A DNA stretch of 40,624 nt, taken from NCBI GenBank assembly GCA_030158285.1, contig JAOATF010000157.1, positions 1 through 40,624 of the forward strand. The letters run 5' to 3'. The translations under genes and the position numbers were made by a program. Numbering within the stretch: position 1 is the first letter of the stretch; every line of letters begins with the position of its first letter. Source of the stretch: Hyphomonadaceae bacterium. Its GTDB lineage: Bacteria; Pseudomonadota; Alphaproteobacteria; Caulobacterales; Hyphomonadaceae. Shown piece after piece: positions 1-7,949 of this stretch. The notes beneath the pieces were generated by a model. It ran no database searches, was not told the origin of the DNA, and was given only the letters and a program-made list of their open reading frames with translations.

Positions 1-252
1 GCGTTCAGGAGCGTGCCGGTGCTGGTGATGCATGGCGCGGAGGACAATGTAGTGCGCAAGGAGAGTTCGCGTGCTGCTGTGCGGGAGCTGCAGCGGGTGG
101 GAGCGCAGCATGTCTATCTGGAGTTTCCGGGGCTGGAGCACGAGTTCTTCATCCGGCGGGGGCGCGAGAACATGGAAAAGGTGTTCCACTTCTTCAATCT
201 CGTCTCGCGGCGCACAAATGTGAGCCCGATCGCAAGTCCGGCCGTGCAGTAA
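1..252 (+). CDS. alpha/beta hydrolase, C-terminal fragment (5' end outside window)
   Basis: The frame is open to the first base of the window, so only the last ~83 residues are visible. The segment VPVLVMHGAEDNVV followed about 40 residues later by FPGLEHEFF has the layout of the C-terminal part of an alpha/beta hydrolase of the dienelactone-hydrolase or prolyl-oligopeptidase (S9) type: the Asp of the HGxxD strand and the late His of a G-x-x-H loop would be the acid and base of a Ser-Asp-His triad. The nucleophile motif lies outside the window, so the substrate cannot be judged. The next gene follows after 80 bases on the same strand. Confidence 0.7.
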   Translation, partial: AFRSVPVLVMHGAEDNVVRKESSRAAVRELQRVGAQHVYLEFPGLEHEFFIRRGRENMEKVFHFFNLVSRRTNVSPIASPAVQ

Positions 253-332
253 ACATCTGGCAGGCATTAGACGACTGGCGCAGTGGGGGGACATGCCCTT
301 ATCGTGCCGCTGCCATCCTTTCAGGAGACGAC

Positions 333-644
333 ATGGCGACGCAATTCGACGAAGGCTTCTATGCGCGGGCCGACGCCCATATCCACCTTTCAAATGACCA
401 GAAGAACGATGCGCAGGCCGTGCAGGCCGGCGCGACGCCGGAAATGGTGAATGCCTCGATGATGTTCGCCTCGGCGCGGTTCTGCGCCTGGATATCTGCG
501 GGCGGGTTTGCTTCGGGCGGTGCGATGGCCTTGGGCAAGAAGGAGATCACCGACTATTTCGTCGAGGGGTTCAAGCAGATGCTGGAAGCGCATCTCGACG
601 ACTATGCCCGGAATTTCGACGCCTACATGAAGCCGCAACCCTAA
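333..644 (+). CDS. DUF3144 family protein
   Basis: Small protein of 103 residues. The pattern F-x-x-A-D-x-x-I-x-L-x-N-x-Q near the N-terminus, a central S-M-M-F-A-S-A-R-F stretch and the ending Y-F-x-x-x-x-K-Q-M-L-x-x-x-L-D-D-Y-x-x-N-F-D-A-Y match what I know of DUF3144, a family without assigned function. No signal peptide or membrane segment is seen, so it is probably cytoplasmic. The ATG is preceded by AGGAG six bases upstream, which supports the start. It differs from typical members by a short Gly/Ala-rich insertion around residues 56-66. It sits 48 bases before the SDR gene and may be co-transcribed with it. Confidence 0.8.
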   Translation: MATQFDEGFYARADAHIHLSNDQKNDAQAVQAGATPEMVNASMMFASARFCAWISAGGFASGGAMALGKKEITDYFVEGFKQMLEAHLDDYARNFDAYMKPQP

Positions 645-692
645 GGGCGCGACGGGGTCGGATCACAGCAAGACATAATCAGGGAGATCGGC

Positions 693-1571
693 ATGGTGGG
701 ACGTCTGGCGGGCAAGGTGGCGGTGATCACGGGCGCGGCGAGCGGCATCGGCCGGGCGACCGTGGACCTGTTTGTTGCGGAAGGCGCGAACGTGATCGCG
801 GCGGACCTGCAGGAGGACAAGGGTGCGCAGATCGAGCACGAACACAAGGGTGCGGCGAAGTTCGTGCGCTGTGACGTGATGGAAGAGACGGACATCGCGG
901 CGGCGGTGAATGCGGCGAAGGCCAACTTCGGCAAGCTGGACATCCTGTTCAACAATGCGGGCACGGGCGGCGCGCGCGACATGGCGGATGCCGTGACGGC
1001 CGAGGGATTTGACTCGGTGATGCATCTGCACATCCGCGCGGCGCTGTTCGGGATGAAATACGCCGTGCCGATCATGCGCGAGCAGGGCGGCGGCTCGATC
1101 ATCTCGACGGCGTCGATTGCGGGGCTGCGCACGGGCTATGGGCCGCTGCTCTATTCGATCGCCAAGGCAGGCGTGGTGCACATGACGCATGCGGCTGCGG
1201 CGCAGTTGAGCCCGGAGAACATCCGCGTGAACTGCATCTGCCCGGGCATGATCGCGACCAATATCTTTGCGGCGTCTCTGGGCATTCCGCGGCAGCTGGC
1301 CGAGACGCGCATCGATGCGCTGGCGGAGGCGAGCAAGAACACGCAGCCGATCCCGCGGGGCGGGCGCGGTTCCGACATTGCGGAAGCGGCGCTCTATCTT
1401 GGGTCGGACGGATCGGGCTTTGTCACCGGCCACGCGCTGGTGGTGGATGGCGGGATCACGCTGGGGCCGAACGATGCGATGCGGATGGCCACTTTTGGCC
1501 CGGTGTTCGGCGCGCTGGGCGTGGACGCCGAGACTGTGGCCGCGCTGTTCGTGCCGCCGAAGGCAGGCTGA
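693..1571 (+). CDS. SDR family NAD(P)-dependent oxidoreductase
   Basis: Classical short-chain dehydrogenase/reductase of 292 residues with a Rossmann fold. The cofactor loop TGAASGIG is at residues 13-20, the structural NNAG at 87-90, and the catalytic set is Ser141 with Tyr154-x-x-x-Lys158. The acidic residue after the second strand (AADLQ, D38) suggests NAD(H) rather than NADP(H) preference. A C-terminal strand with VVDGGITLG is typical of this class. The extra ~35 C-terminal residues are longer than the usual ~255-residue family size. The substrate cannot be told from sequence. The stop codon overlaps the next start (TGATG), indicating translational coupling with the TerB-like gene. Confidence 0.9.
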   Translation: MVGRLAGKVAVITGAASGIGRATVDLFVAEGANVIAADLQEDKGAQIEHEHKGAAKFVRCDVMEETDIAAAVNAAKANFGKLDILFNNAGTGGARDMADAVTAEGFDSVMHLHIRAALFGMKYAVPIMREQGGGSIISTASIAGLRTGYGPLLYSIAKAGVVHMTHAAAAQLSPENIRVNCICPGMIATNIFAASLGIPRQLAETRIDALAEASKNTQPIPRGGRGSDIAEAALYLGSDGSGFVTGHALVVDGGITLGPNDAMRMATFGPVFGALGVDAETVAALFVPPKAG

Positions 1572-2071
1572 TGCACCGCCCTTGTTCCGACCAACTCCAG
1601 ACCCAGATCAGTCCCATGGTTCCAGGTTTTCTTCGCAAGCTGATGATGTCGACCGGTCATGCCGAGCTGCAGCCGGAGGATGCGCGCCTTGCGATCGCCT
1701 CCGTGCTGGTCATGGCGGCGCGAGCGGACGACCAGTATGAGGATGCCGAGGCGGCGGTGATCGACCGTGTGCTGATGACGCGCTTCAAGCTCTCGGCGGA
1801 TCAGGCGCGGGGCCTGCGCGAAGAGGGCGAGACGGCGGAAGCGGAAGCTATCGACATCTACCAGTTCACCAAGGCGATCAAGGAATCGATCCCGCTGGAA
1901 GATCGCGTGGCCATCGTGGAGGAGCTGTGGCGCGTGATCCTGTCAGACGGCGTGCGCGACCCTCATGAGGACACGCTGATGCGTCAGATCGCGGACCGGC
2001 TGGGGCTGTCGTCGATGGACTCGGCGCTGGCCCGGCAGAAGGTGCAGGGCGGCGGGAGTATTCAGGTTTAG
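1571..2071 (+). CDS. TerB-like tellurite-resistance family protein
   Basis: Acidic helical protein of up to 166 residues. Two repeats with the TerB pattern are visible: A-S-V-L-V-M-A-A-R-A-D-D-Q-Y-E-D-A-E around residues 44-61 and W-R-V-I-L-S-D-G-V-R-D-P-H-E around 121-134, each ending in clustered acidic residues that bind metal in this fold. Despite the family name most alphaproteobacterial members have no shown link to tellurite, and no other ter gene is present. The start overlapping the SDR stop is used here; an ATG at 1616 would remove 15 poorly family-like residues and is a real alternative. The stop overlaps the convergent gene by four bases. Confidence 0.75.
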   Translation: MHRPCSDQLQTQISPMVPGFLRKLMMSTGHAELQPEDARLAIASVLVMAARADDQYEDAEAAVIDRVLMTRFKLSADQARGLREEGETAEAEAIDIYQFTKAIKESIPLEDRVAIVEELWRVILSDGVRDPHEDTLMRQIADRLGLSSMDSALARQKVQGGGSIQV

Positions 2072-2454
2072 GTATCGGGGCTGGCGGCTCTTCGACGCCA
2101 TTCCGAGGTTGGAATTATGTACCGCTCTGGCCACGATCGGGACTTGGCGATCTCACTCAATTCCGCGATCGTCAGGTGATCAACGCAAATGACTTCCATG
2201 TCGGTCTTGAGGAAGAAAAAGTCCCACAGGAAGTGAATCGCGCCGCGCGGTCGCGTTTCTGCGCCGGGGGTCATATCTCTTAGCTCGCGATGTGTGATCC
2301 CATAGCGTTTGATGACCTTCCGCAGAAAGTAACCGAACTCTTCCGGGTCGTGATTCCCAAAGACGACCGCGATATCCGTTTCCGGCGTCAGGGTGACCTT
2401 GGGAAAATCGAAGTAGTCGCGGACGAGATCGGTGATTTCGTCCGCGAGGTTCAT
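2068..2454 (-). CDS. DUF1493-like, acyl-carrier-fold small protein
   Basis: Protein of 128 residues. The order is a first helix (I-T-D-L-V-R-D-Y-F), L-T-P-E-T-D-I, then an acidic turn before a second helix (D-P-E-E-F-G-Y-F-L-R-K-V-I-K-R-Y-G), and a C-terminal L-T-I-A-E-L-S-E-I-A-K-x-x-x-W. This resembles DUF1493, a family I recall as having an acyl-carrier-like helical layout. In true carrier proteins the second helix starts with D-S-L carrying phosphopantetheine; here the position reads H-D-P, so no prosthetic group is expected. The start lies two bases after the stop of the S9 peptidase gene, so the two are likely read together. Function unknown. Confidence 0.6.
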   Translation of the reverse strand: MNLADEITDLVRDYFDFPKVTLTPETDIAVVFGNHDPEEFGYFLRKVIKRYGITHRELRDMTPGAETRPRGAIHFLWDFFFLKTDMEVICVDHLTIAELSEIAKSRSWPERYIIPTSEWRRRAASPDT

Positions 2455-2456
2455 CG

Positions 2457-4454
2457 TTACTGCGCCGGAGCCGCAGGCGCTGCCGGAGCGGCCGGTGCAG
2501 CAGGCGCTGTCGGCGAGGCATACGCGCCTTCCGGTGGCGCGATCCCCTTCAGGTGTTGGTTGAGGAAGGCGAGGTAGGCGTTCGACGCCGTGATGCGGTT
2601 CTGCTTGCGCAGGAAGCCGTGCCCCTCGTCGGGGAAGATGATGTATTCGACGGGGACGTTGTTCTTCTTCACGTTGGCAACGAGTTCATCGCTCTCGACC
2701 TGCAGCACGCGCGGATCGTTGGCGCCCTGGATGACCAGCAGCGGCTTCACGATGTTGGCGGTGTGGAAGAGGGGCGAGATGCGCTGGTGGCGCTCTTCGT
2801 CCGTGGCCGGGTCACCCATCTCATCATATAGCGAGTCCTTCTGGGCGCCCCACCATGGCGGGATCGACTTCAGCGTGCGGACCCAGTTGGTGACGCCGAA
2901 GATGTCGACGCCGGCGGTGAACTCCTGCGGGCGGAAAGCGAGCGCTGCAGCGACCATGTAGCCGCCATAGGAGCCGCCCATGATGGCGATCTTGTCCTTC
3001 TGCACCCAGTCCAGCGACTCCAGGTACTTCTTGCCGTAGACGACGTCGTCGAGATCGACCTCGCCGTGCTTCTTGTCGTCCATGTGGAAGAAGGTCTTGC
3101 CGTAGCCGGACGAGCCGCGGTTGTTCACGCGCAGCACGGCGAAGCCGTGATTGACCAAGTGCTGGTATTGCGCGGTGTAGCCCTTGCGGCTCTGCCCGCC
3201 GGGGCCGCCGTGAACGTCGACGATGGCGGGCACGGGCGTATCCGCGCTGGCGGTTTTCGGCTTGAACAGGATGGCGGGAATTTCGAGGCCGTCGAAGCTC
3301 TTGTAGCGGACGACTTCCCCATCGACGAGCGCGGTCTCGCTGATCTCCGGGTTGAGGTTGGTGGTGAGGCGCTTGGCTTCGCCGGTTGCGAGGTCGGCAA
3401 CGAACACGTCGGCGGGCGAGGTGTCTGATGCGACGGTGAAGGCGATGGTCGTCTCGTCGCGGTTGAAGCGGACGCCGTTCACGTCGCCGGCGGGGATCCC
3501 CTTAATGACGATGGGCTTGCCCGAGGTCTGGTCAAGGATGGTGAGCACTGTGGACGCGTCCTGGTTGACGCCCGAGACGCGGTAGCGGCCGGTCGCCGAG
3601 TAGGTGACGAACATCACGTCCCAGTCGGCCTTGATGAGTTCCTTCTTCTCGCCGCTGGCAAGGTCGTGCGTCCAGGCTTGCGTGTATTCGCCGAACTCGT
3701 CGGTGCCGTAGATCAGCTGTTTCGAATCCGGCGTGAACTCGTAGGGGCTGTAGGCGATGACTTTATCATTCGGCGTGACGAGCACGGGCGTCTGTTTTGC
3801 GGGCTTGGTGAGGTCGGCGAGATAGACATCGCTGTCGGCGGCGGTGGTTTCCTTGGCGAGGGCCACCCACTTGCCGTCCGGCGAGACGGCGGCGGGGAAG
3901 AAGCCCGAGTTCTGGAAGACGAGCTTCCGCGCGAAGGTGGCGGCGTCATAGGCGTAGACGTCGAACATCTGCGGGTCGCGTTCGTTCGAGGCGAGCCAGA
4001 AGGTCTTGCCATCGCCGCTCCAGCCGACGAATTGCGCGATGTGCTTGTCGCCCGGCGTGAGGTCTTTCAGCGTGCCGTCCGCTTGGCGGACATAGATGTG
4101 GCTCAGCTCGTCGCCGCCGCCATCCGACGAGACCAGCAGGCGATCATCGCCCGGGAAATAGCTGATCGCGAAGACGGCGTTGGTCGTGGATTGCGTTAGC
4201 GCGGTAGGATCGCCGCCCGCGACGGGCAGGGCGTTGGCGTTGAACACGCCGGACTTGTCGGTTGCCAGCAGCACGTTCTTGCCGTCCGCCGAGAACGCAT
4301 AAGCCGTGGGGTAGGACATCGAGACGGCGGTGGTGTTGAAGAATGCCTCCGCGCTGTATTCGGGATGCGGGGCGGGCTTGGCCGCCTCTTCCGTGGGCGA
4401 GCAGGCGGCGAGCGCCACTGCCGCGAGCGAAGCCGTTAGTGCGAGCCTGACCAT
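2457..4454 (-). CDS. S9 family peptidase (prolyl-oligopeptidase type), lipoprotein
   Basis: Serine peptidase of about 665 residues. An N-terminal lipoprotein signal ends in L-A-A-C, so it should be anchored in the envelope. A beta-propeller region (about residues 40-370, with repeated S-x-D-G-K-x-x-x blades) is followed by the catalytic alpha/beta-hydrolase domain: GGSYGGYM with the nucleophile Ser near 495, Asp near 590 (Q-G-A-N-D-P-R-V) and His near 612 (D-E-G-H-G-F). Such enzymes cut short peptides. The C-terminus carries an Ala-Ala-Pro repeat tail after the fold should be complete. The ATG at 4454 is chosen because AGGAGAGG lies just upstream; a GTG six bases earlier is also open. Confidence 0.92.
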   Translation of the reverse strand: MVRLALTASLAAVALAACSPTEEAAKPAPHPEYSAEAFFNTTAVSMSYPTAYAFSADGKNVLLATDKSGVFNANALPVAGGDPTALTQSTTNAVFAISYFPGDDRLLVSSDGGGDELSHIYVRQADGTLKDLTPGDKHIAQFVGWSGDGKTFWLASNERDPQMFDVYAYDAATFARKLVFQNSGFFPAAVSPDGKWVALAKETTAADSDVYLADLTKPAKQTPVLVTPNDKVIAYSPYEFTPDSKQLIYGTDEFGEYTQAWTHDLASGEKKELIKADWDVMFVTYSATGRYRVSGVNQDASTVLTILDQTSGKPIVIKGIPAGDVNGVRFNRDETTIAFTVASDTSPADVFVADLATGEAKRLTTNLNPEISETALVDGEVVRYKSFDGLEIPAILFKPKTASADTPVPAIVDVHGGPGGQSRKGYTAQYQHLVNHGFAVLRVNNRGSSGYGKTFFHMDDKKHGEVDLDDVVYGKKYLESLDWVQKDKIAIMGGSYGGYMVAAALAFRPQEFTAGVDIFGVTNWVRTLKSIPPWWGAQKDSLYDEMGDPATDEERHQRISPLFHTANIVKPLLVIQGANDPRVLQVESDELVANVKKNNVPVEYIIFPDEGHGFLRKQNRITASNAYLAFLNQHLKGIAPPEGAYASPTAPAAPAAPAAPAAPAQ

Positions 4455-4517
4455 GTCCACCTCTCCTGACCGTGGCCGGGAAGATGACTGGCGTTTGTGA
4501 CGGGCGCAACCCGCGCG

Positions 4518-5723
4518 TTATTCGCCGCTGGCGTTGGAGGGGGTGTTGGCCGCCTCGGTGATCTCGTTGAGGCGGAACCAGTCGGTTTTCGCGAGGCCAA
4601 GCTGGTAGTCGAGCCAGGTGGGCATGATCTTCGCCGCACGCGAGCCGCGCGTGTTGGAGAGGATGACGATGCCGGTGTCTTCATCCGGTAGCCAGGCGAT
4701 CTGGGCGATATAGCCCTCGACGCTGCCGGAGTGGGTCATCAGCGTCTTGCCGGCGTAGGTGTAGGTGCGCCAGCCGAGGGCGTAGGATGTGTCGGTGACC
4801 GGCGTCTTCAGCGAACGCTGGCGCGAGGTTTCGGGCGGCGTGGAGACGCGGCGGCGGTGCGCCTCGTCGAGCACGGCTTGCGGCAATACATCCGTGCGGT
4901 GGCCCATCTGGGCGATCAGCCATTTCGAGAGGTCGGTGATCGAGGCGTTGACGCCGCCGGCTGCCGGCACCTTGTAGTACCAGTCGGTGACCGGCACCGG
5001 CGTCCAGCCGAGGCCGACGCGCTTGTGGGGCTTTGCCCAGTTGCCGGTGGCCTGCAGTTCGCGCAGGCCGATGGAGGCGGTGGTCATGCCGAGCGGCTGG
5101 AAGATGCGGTCACGCAGTTCGTTCGGATAGGCGTGGCCGGTCGCCTTCTCGATCTGCGTGGCGATCATGTTGAAGGCGACGTTCTGGTAGGTGTAGCAAT
5201 CGCCGGGGCTGCAGGTCTGTTTCACCTTGCCGTATTCGCTGAGGATGGTGGACGGCGGTGTGCCGGCTTCCAGCAGGTTGTCGTAGGCGTAGGGCGGCAG
5301 GCCGGTGCGGTGGGAGAGCACGTCCTCGAACGTGACGCGGGCTGCATCGCCGGGACGCTTCAGCTTGAACTCGGGGAACAGCTTCGAGACCGGCGCGTGG
5401 AGATCGAGCTTGCCTTCGGACTGTTCGAGCACGGCGAGCGTCGAGGCGAATCCTTTCGACAGCGATGCGATCCGGAACACGGTGTCGGGCGTCACGCGCT
5501 GGTTACTGCCGGCTTCACGCACGCCATAGGTGCGCATCAGCTCAACGCGGCCATCCTTCACGACGGCGACGGCTAGGCCGACGAAGTCTGGCGCTTTCGC
5601 CGCCTCGTCCAGTTCCTCGGCGAAGTTACGGAGCGCCTGCGCTTCCTTTTTCAGCTGCGCGGACGCCATTCCGGGCGCAGCAACAGCCACGAGAAGCGAC
5701 AGGGCGAGAGCGAGACGTTTCAA
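4518..5723 (-). CDS. serine hydrolase, class C beta-lactamase-like, secreted
   Basis: Protein of 401 residues with a Sec signal peptide ending in M-A-S-A-Q. The penicillin-binding/class-C fold is shown by S-L-S-K (Ser87, Lys90), Y-Q-N (179-181) and H-S-G (331-333), the three active-site elements in the right order. These proteins are usually D-peptidases or esterases acting on envelope material rather than true beta-lactamases, and the H-S-G in place of K-T-G fits the esterase/peptidase side. A pair of Cys at 171 and 176 may form a disulfide. The start is a TTG with GGGGGA seven bases upstream; no ATG in frame would keep the signal peptide. The S9 peptidase gene follows on the same strand. 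Confidence 0.9.
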   Translation of the reverse strand: MKRLALALSLLVAVAAPGMASAQLKKEAQALRNFAEELDEAAKAPDFVGLAVAVVKDGRVELMRTYGVREAGSNQRVTPDTVFRIASLSKGFASTLAVLEQSEGKLDLHAPVSKLFPEFKLKRPGDAARVTFEDVLSHRTGLPPYAYDNLLEAGTPPSTILSEYGKVKQTCSPGDCYTYQNVAFNMIATQIEKATGHAYPNELRDRIFQPLGMTTASIGLRELQATGNWAKPHKRVGLGWTPVPVTDWYYKVPAAGGVNASITDLSKWLIAQMGHRTDVLPQAVLDEAHRRRVSTPPETSRQRSLKTPVTDTSYALGWRTYTYAGKTLMTHSGSVEGYIAQIAWLPDEDTGIVILSNTRGSRAAKIMPTWLDYQLGLAKTDWFRLNEITEAANTPSNASGE

Positions 5724-5863
5724 GCGTGTCCCCCGGGAGGTCGGGCAAGCATATCAGAAATCGAGCGCAGCAGAATCCGATCCCCGATCCTTGTCCAGAG
5801 AAGTTAACCCCGAACTAGGCGGGAATTTGTCGGATGCCGGGCCGGCTGGCGTTGGCGCAGGGT

Positions 5864-6442
5864 CTAGCGGTTTGCGCCGGGAACCCAGAGCACGTCCGCA
5901 GCGCCGTTTTCATTGGCGCGGCGGGCGGCGACGAACAGGAAGTCCGACAGGCGGTTGGCGTAGGCGAGGGCCGGGGCGGAGACTTTCTCGTCCGGCGTGG
6001 CGGCGAGCTGGGCGATCAGGCGCTCGGCGCGGCGGCAGGTGGCGCGGGCGACATGAAGATGGGCGGCGAGGGCCGAGCCGCCGGGCAGGATGAAACTTTC
6101 GAGCGGCGGGATGGCCGCGTTCATCTGGTCGATCTCGGTTTCGAGGCGCGTGACCTGGGCGTCGACAATGCGGAGCGGCGTCCAGCCGAGGGGCTTGTCA
6201 CGCTCGGGCGTCGCGAGGTCAGCGCCGAGATCGAAGAGGTCGTTCTGGATGCGGCCAAGCATGGCGTCGAGGGCAGCGTCCGCAGACGCATGGAGACGGG
6301 CGACGCCGAGGGCGGAGTTGGTCTCGTCGATCGCGCCATAGCTTTCGACGCGCAGGTTCCACTTTTCGACGCGCTCGCCCGTGGCAAGGCCGGTCGTGCC
6401 GTCGTCACCGGTGCGCGTGTAGATCTTGTTCAGGACAACCAT
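5864..6442 (-). CDS. PduO-type cob(I)alamin adenosyltransferase
   Basis: Protein of 192 residues that transfers the adenosyl group of ATP to cob(I)alamin, making coenzyme B12. The N-terminal T-R-T-G-D-D-G-T-T-G-L is the ATP-binding loop of PduO-type enzymes; S-Y-G-A-I-D-E-T-N-S-A-L-G and R-A-T-C-R-R-A-E-R are the other family signatures. Length matches the family. It would serve an adenosylcobalamin enzyme such as methylmalonyl-CoA mutase, none of which is in this window. Upstream on the same strand lie a small hypothetical gene and the twin-TM gene; I recall the ATR and twin-TM pair near ETF genes in alphaproteobacteria. The ribosome binding site before this ATG is weak. Confidence 0.93.
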   Translation of the reverse strand: MVVLNKIYTRTGDDGTTGLATGERVEKWNLRVESYGAIDETNSALGVARLHASADAALDAMLGRIQNDLFDLGADLATPERDKPLGWTPLRIVDAQVTRLETEIDQMNAAIPPLESFILPGGSALAAHLHVARATCRRAERLIAQLAATPDEKVSAPALAYANRLSDFLFVAARRANENGAADVLWVPGANR

Positions 6443-6513
6443 GGCGCATGGTCTCGCACCCGGCGGGCGCGGCGGTCAATGCGTGTCCGGGGGGCGAGAG
6501 CTGGGGCCGAAGA

Positions 6514-6909
6514 TCAGGCGTAGGCTTCGTAGAGGCCCGAAAGTGGCTGCGACAGCGAATCCAGCGACGGGCGCGGCGACACGCGGAACGGGATCCGGTG
6601 GCGGCTGGCGTGGTCGTCCTGCGTGAAGCACCAGCCGGCGAGGGCCGGCGCGACGGACAGCATGGCCTGGACGGCGTGGTCTTCGCCCGACAGCGTCAGG
6701 TGGCATTTGCCATCCAGCGTACGGACAATGTCGGCCTCGAGCGAGGCGTGGAAGCGGCGGAGACGGGAGTTCAGGCTCTCGAACGCCCAGTCGGTATCGG
6801 CTTCGCCGCGGGACAGGGCTTCGAAGGCGTTGGCGATGCCCTGGGCTTCGTTCTCGAACCAGGCCCAGAAGCGGCGGGGGCTCATGTCGACTTCGCGCTT
6901 GCCAAACAT
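6514..6909 (-). CDS. conserved hypothetical protein
   Basis: About 131 residues, no signal peptide or membrane segment. It begins M-F-G-K-R-E-V-D-M-S-P-R-R-F-W-A-W-F and is rich in aromatic residues at its N-terminus; the rest looks like mixed alpha/beta with E-A-D-I-V-R-T-L-D-G-K-C-H-L-T-L-S-G-E-D-H in the middle. I cannot assign a family. The ATG at 6909 is preferred over the longest frame (6939) because GGGAGCG lies just upstream. It stands between the twin-TM gene and the adenosyltransferase on the same strand, so it may belong to the same transcript. Confidence 0.7.
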   Translation of the reverse strand: MFGKREVDMSPRRFWAWFENEAQGIANAFEALSRGEADTDWAFESLNSRLRRFHASLEADIVRTLDGKCHLTLSGEDHAVQAMLSVAPALAGWCFTQDDHASRHRIPFRVSPRPSLDSLSQPLSGLYEAYA

Positions 6910-7067
6910 CGCTCGCTCCCACGTCCGGGCCGGCATCACCGGCTTTGAAGATCATCGCAGCCGGAAATTCAGGTCTGGATAATCCGATCGGACAAATTTC
7001 GCTGATTCCACCCGAACGCAGGATGAATGCAGGAAAATTCCGATCGTTCCCGTGTACGGAGGGTTTG

Positions 7068-7280
7068 CTAGCGGAACGCGCCGGCAGCTGCGCCGAGGGC
7101 GACCAGCAGGATGATGGCGATGAACTGGACCAGCACGCGCAGGCGCATCAGCTTGTTGGAGCGCGAGCGGGCCTGGCCGTCGGTGCGGACGAGGTTCGCG
7201 ACGCCGAAGGCGAGGACGACGAAAACCGCCCCGATCGCGATATAGACCCCGAATGCCAGGTACTTTTCCATGAGGGGCAT
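7068..7280 (-). CDS. twin transmembrane protein (HIG1-like)
   Basis: Small membrane protein of 67-70 residues. Two hydrophobic helices (about residues 9-29 and 48-67) flank a short basic loop with the pattern S-N-K-L-M-R-x-R-V-L-x-Q, which is the core of the HIG1-like 'twin transmembrane' proteins of alphaproteobacteria. In mitochondria HIG1 proteins associate with respiratory complexes; the bacterial role is not established. Either the ATG at 7280 or the one at 7271 could be used. It lies upstream of the hypothetical and adenosyltransferase genes on the same strand. Confidence 0.8.
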   Translation of the reverse strand: MPLMEKYLAFGVYIAIGAVFVVLAFGVANLVRTDGQARSRSNKLMRLRVLVQFIAIILLVALGAAAGAFR

Positions 7281-7351
7281 CCTACGCCTGTTCCGGCGGG
7301 GCCGCCATCCGGTCTGGACGCCGCAGGGCAGCTCCCCTTAGCGGCTGCCAG

Positions 7352-7888
7352 CTACCTGCTTCCATCCGGGGCAAAACGCTCGTCCGTCCAGACGAGGGCA
7401 TCAAATTGCAGGGCGGCACGCAGGGCTGGGATCAGGTTGCGGCCTTCGGTTCCCCCACAGCCGGGGCGGTATTTCAGGGTTTTCTGCCGGCCTTCGGCCG
7501 TCCGCCAGGTGATCGAGGCGGTGGGGGTGCCGGGCTGGCAGGAGGGCTGGTCGCTTGAGGTCTGGTCCGGCGGGAGATGCCAGAAGCCGGACGCCTCAAG
7601 CGCCTGTTCGGCATTGGCCCACGCGTCCGTCCCCAGCGCGCCTTCACTGACGCCCGTGGTTTTGACGAAGCGGACGCCGTTGAGGAGGTAGGTCCCGTCC
7701 GGGTGGAGCGTCATGTCGTAGACGGGGCAGGTGACGTCGCACTCCCCCTCGGACAGGACGATCACCGGGTTGCCCGCGCTGGCGGTCGTGACGCCCTGTT
7801 CGCCGCCCGAACAGGCGGCGAGGAGTGCTGCCATGACTGACGTGGCAAGCCATCTGGCCGGCGCGCGGAAAGCGGACGTTTCCATCAT
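7352..7888 (-). CDS. DUF6438 domain lipoprotein
   Basis: About 178 residues from the start chosen here. A lipoprotein signal ends in L-L-A-A-C, so the protein should be lipid-anchored. The segment C-D-V-T-C-P-V-Y-D-M-T-L-x-x-D-G-T-Y followed by G-V-R-F-V-K-T-T-G matches my memory of DUF6438, a domain of unknown role with a conserved C-x-x-x-C-P-x-Y pattern. Two further Cys near the C-terminus (C-Q-P-G-T and R-P-G-C-G-G) could form disulfides. The open frame continues to 8053 but that part is the antisense of the next gene and has the wrong composition; two adjacent ATGs at 7888 and 7885 directly before the signal peptide are the likely starts. Confidence 0.75.
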   Translation of the reverse strand: MMETSAFRAPARWLATSVMAALLAACSGGEQGVTTASAGNPVIVLSEGECDVTCPVYDMTLHPDGTYLLNGVRFVKTTGVSEGALGTDAWANAEQALEASGFWHLPPDQTSSDQPSCQPGTPTASITWRTAEGRQKTLKYRPGCGGTEGRNLIPALRAALQFDALVWTDERFAPDGSR

Positions 7889-7949
7889 GCCGGCCAGTCT
7901 AGAGTGCGTCGTGCGCCGTGGCGAGCGTTTGGCGGCGAGAGTCTGCTGA

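Noticed and set aside
663..1433. Long antisense frame of 256 codons opposite the SDR gene
   Set aside because: Arg/His/Ala-rich composition typical of GC-rich shadow frames, no family pattern, and the SDR on the other strand is certain.
1571..2071. Tellurite-resistance operon
   Set aside because: Only a TerB-like protein is present and no terC, terD, terZ or other ter gene accompanies it.
4518..5723. Antibiotic-resistance beta-lactamase
   Set aside because: The fold is shared, but H-S-G replaces K-T-G and there is no AmpR-type regulator; an envelope esterase or peptidase is more likely.
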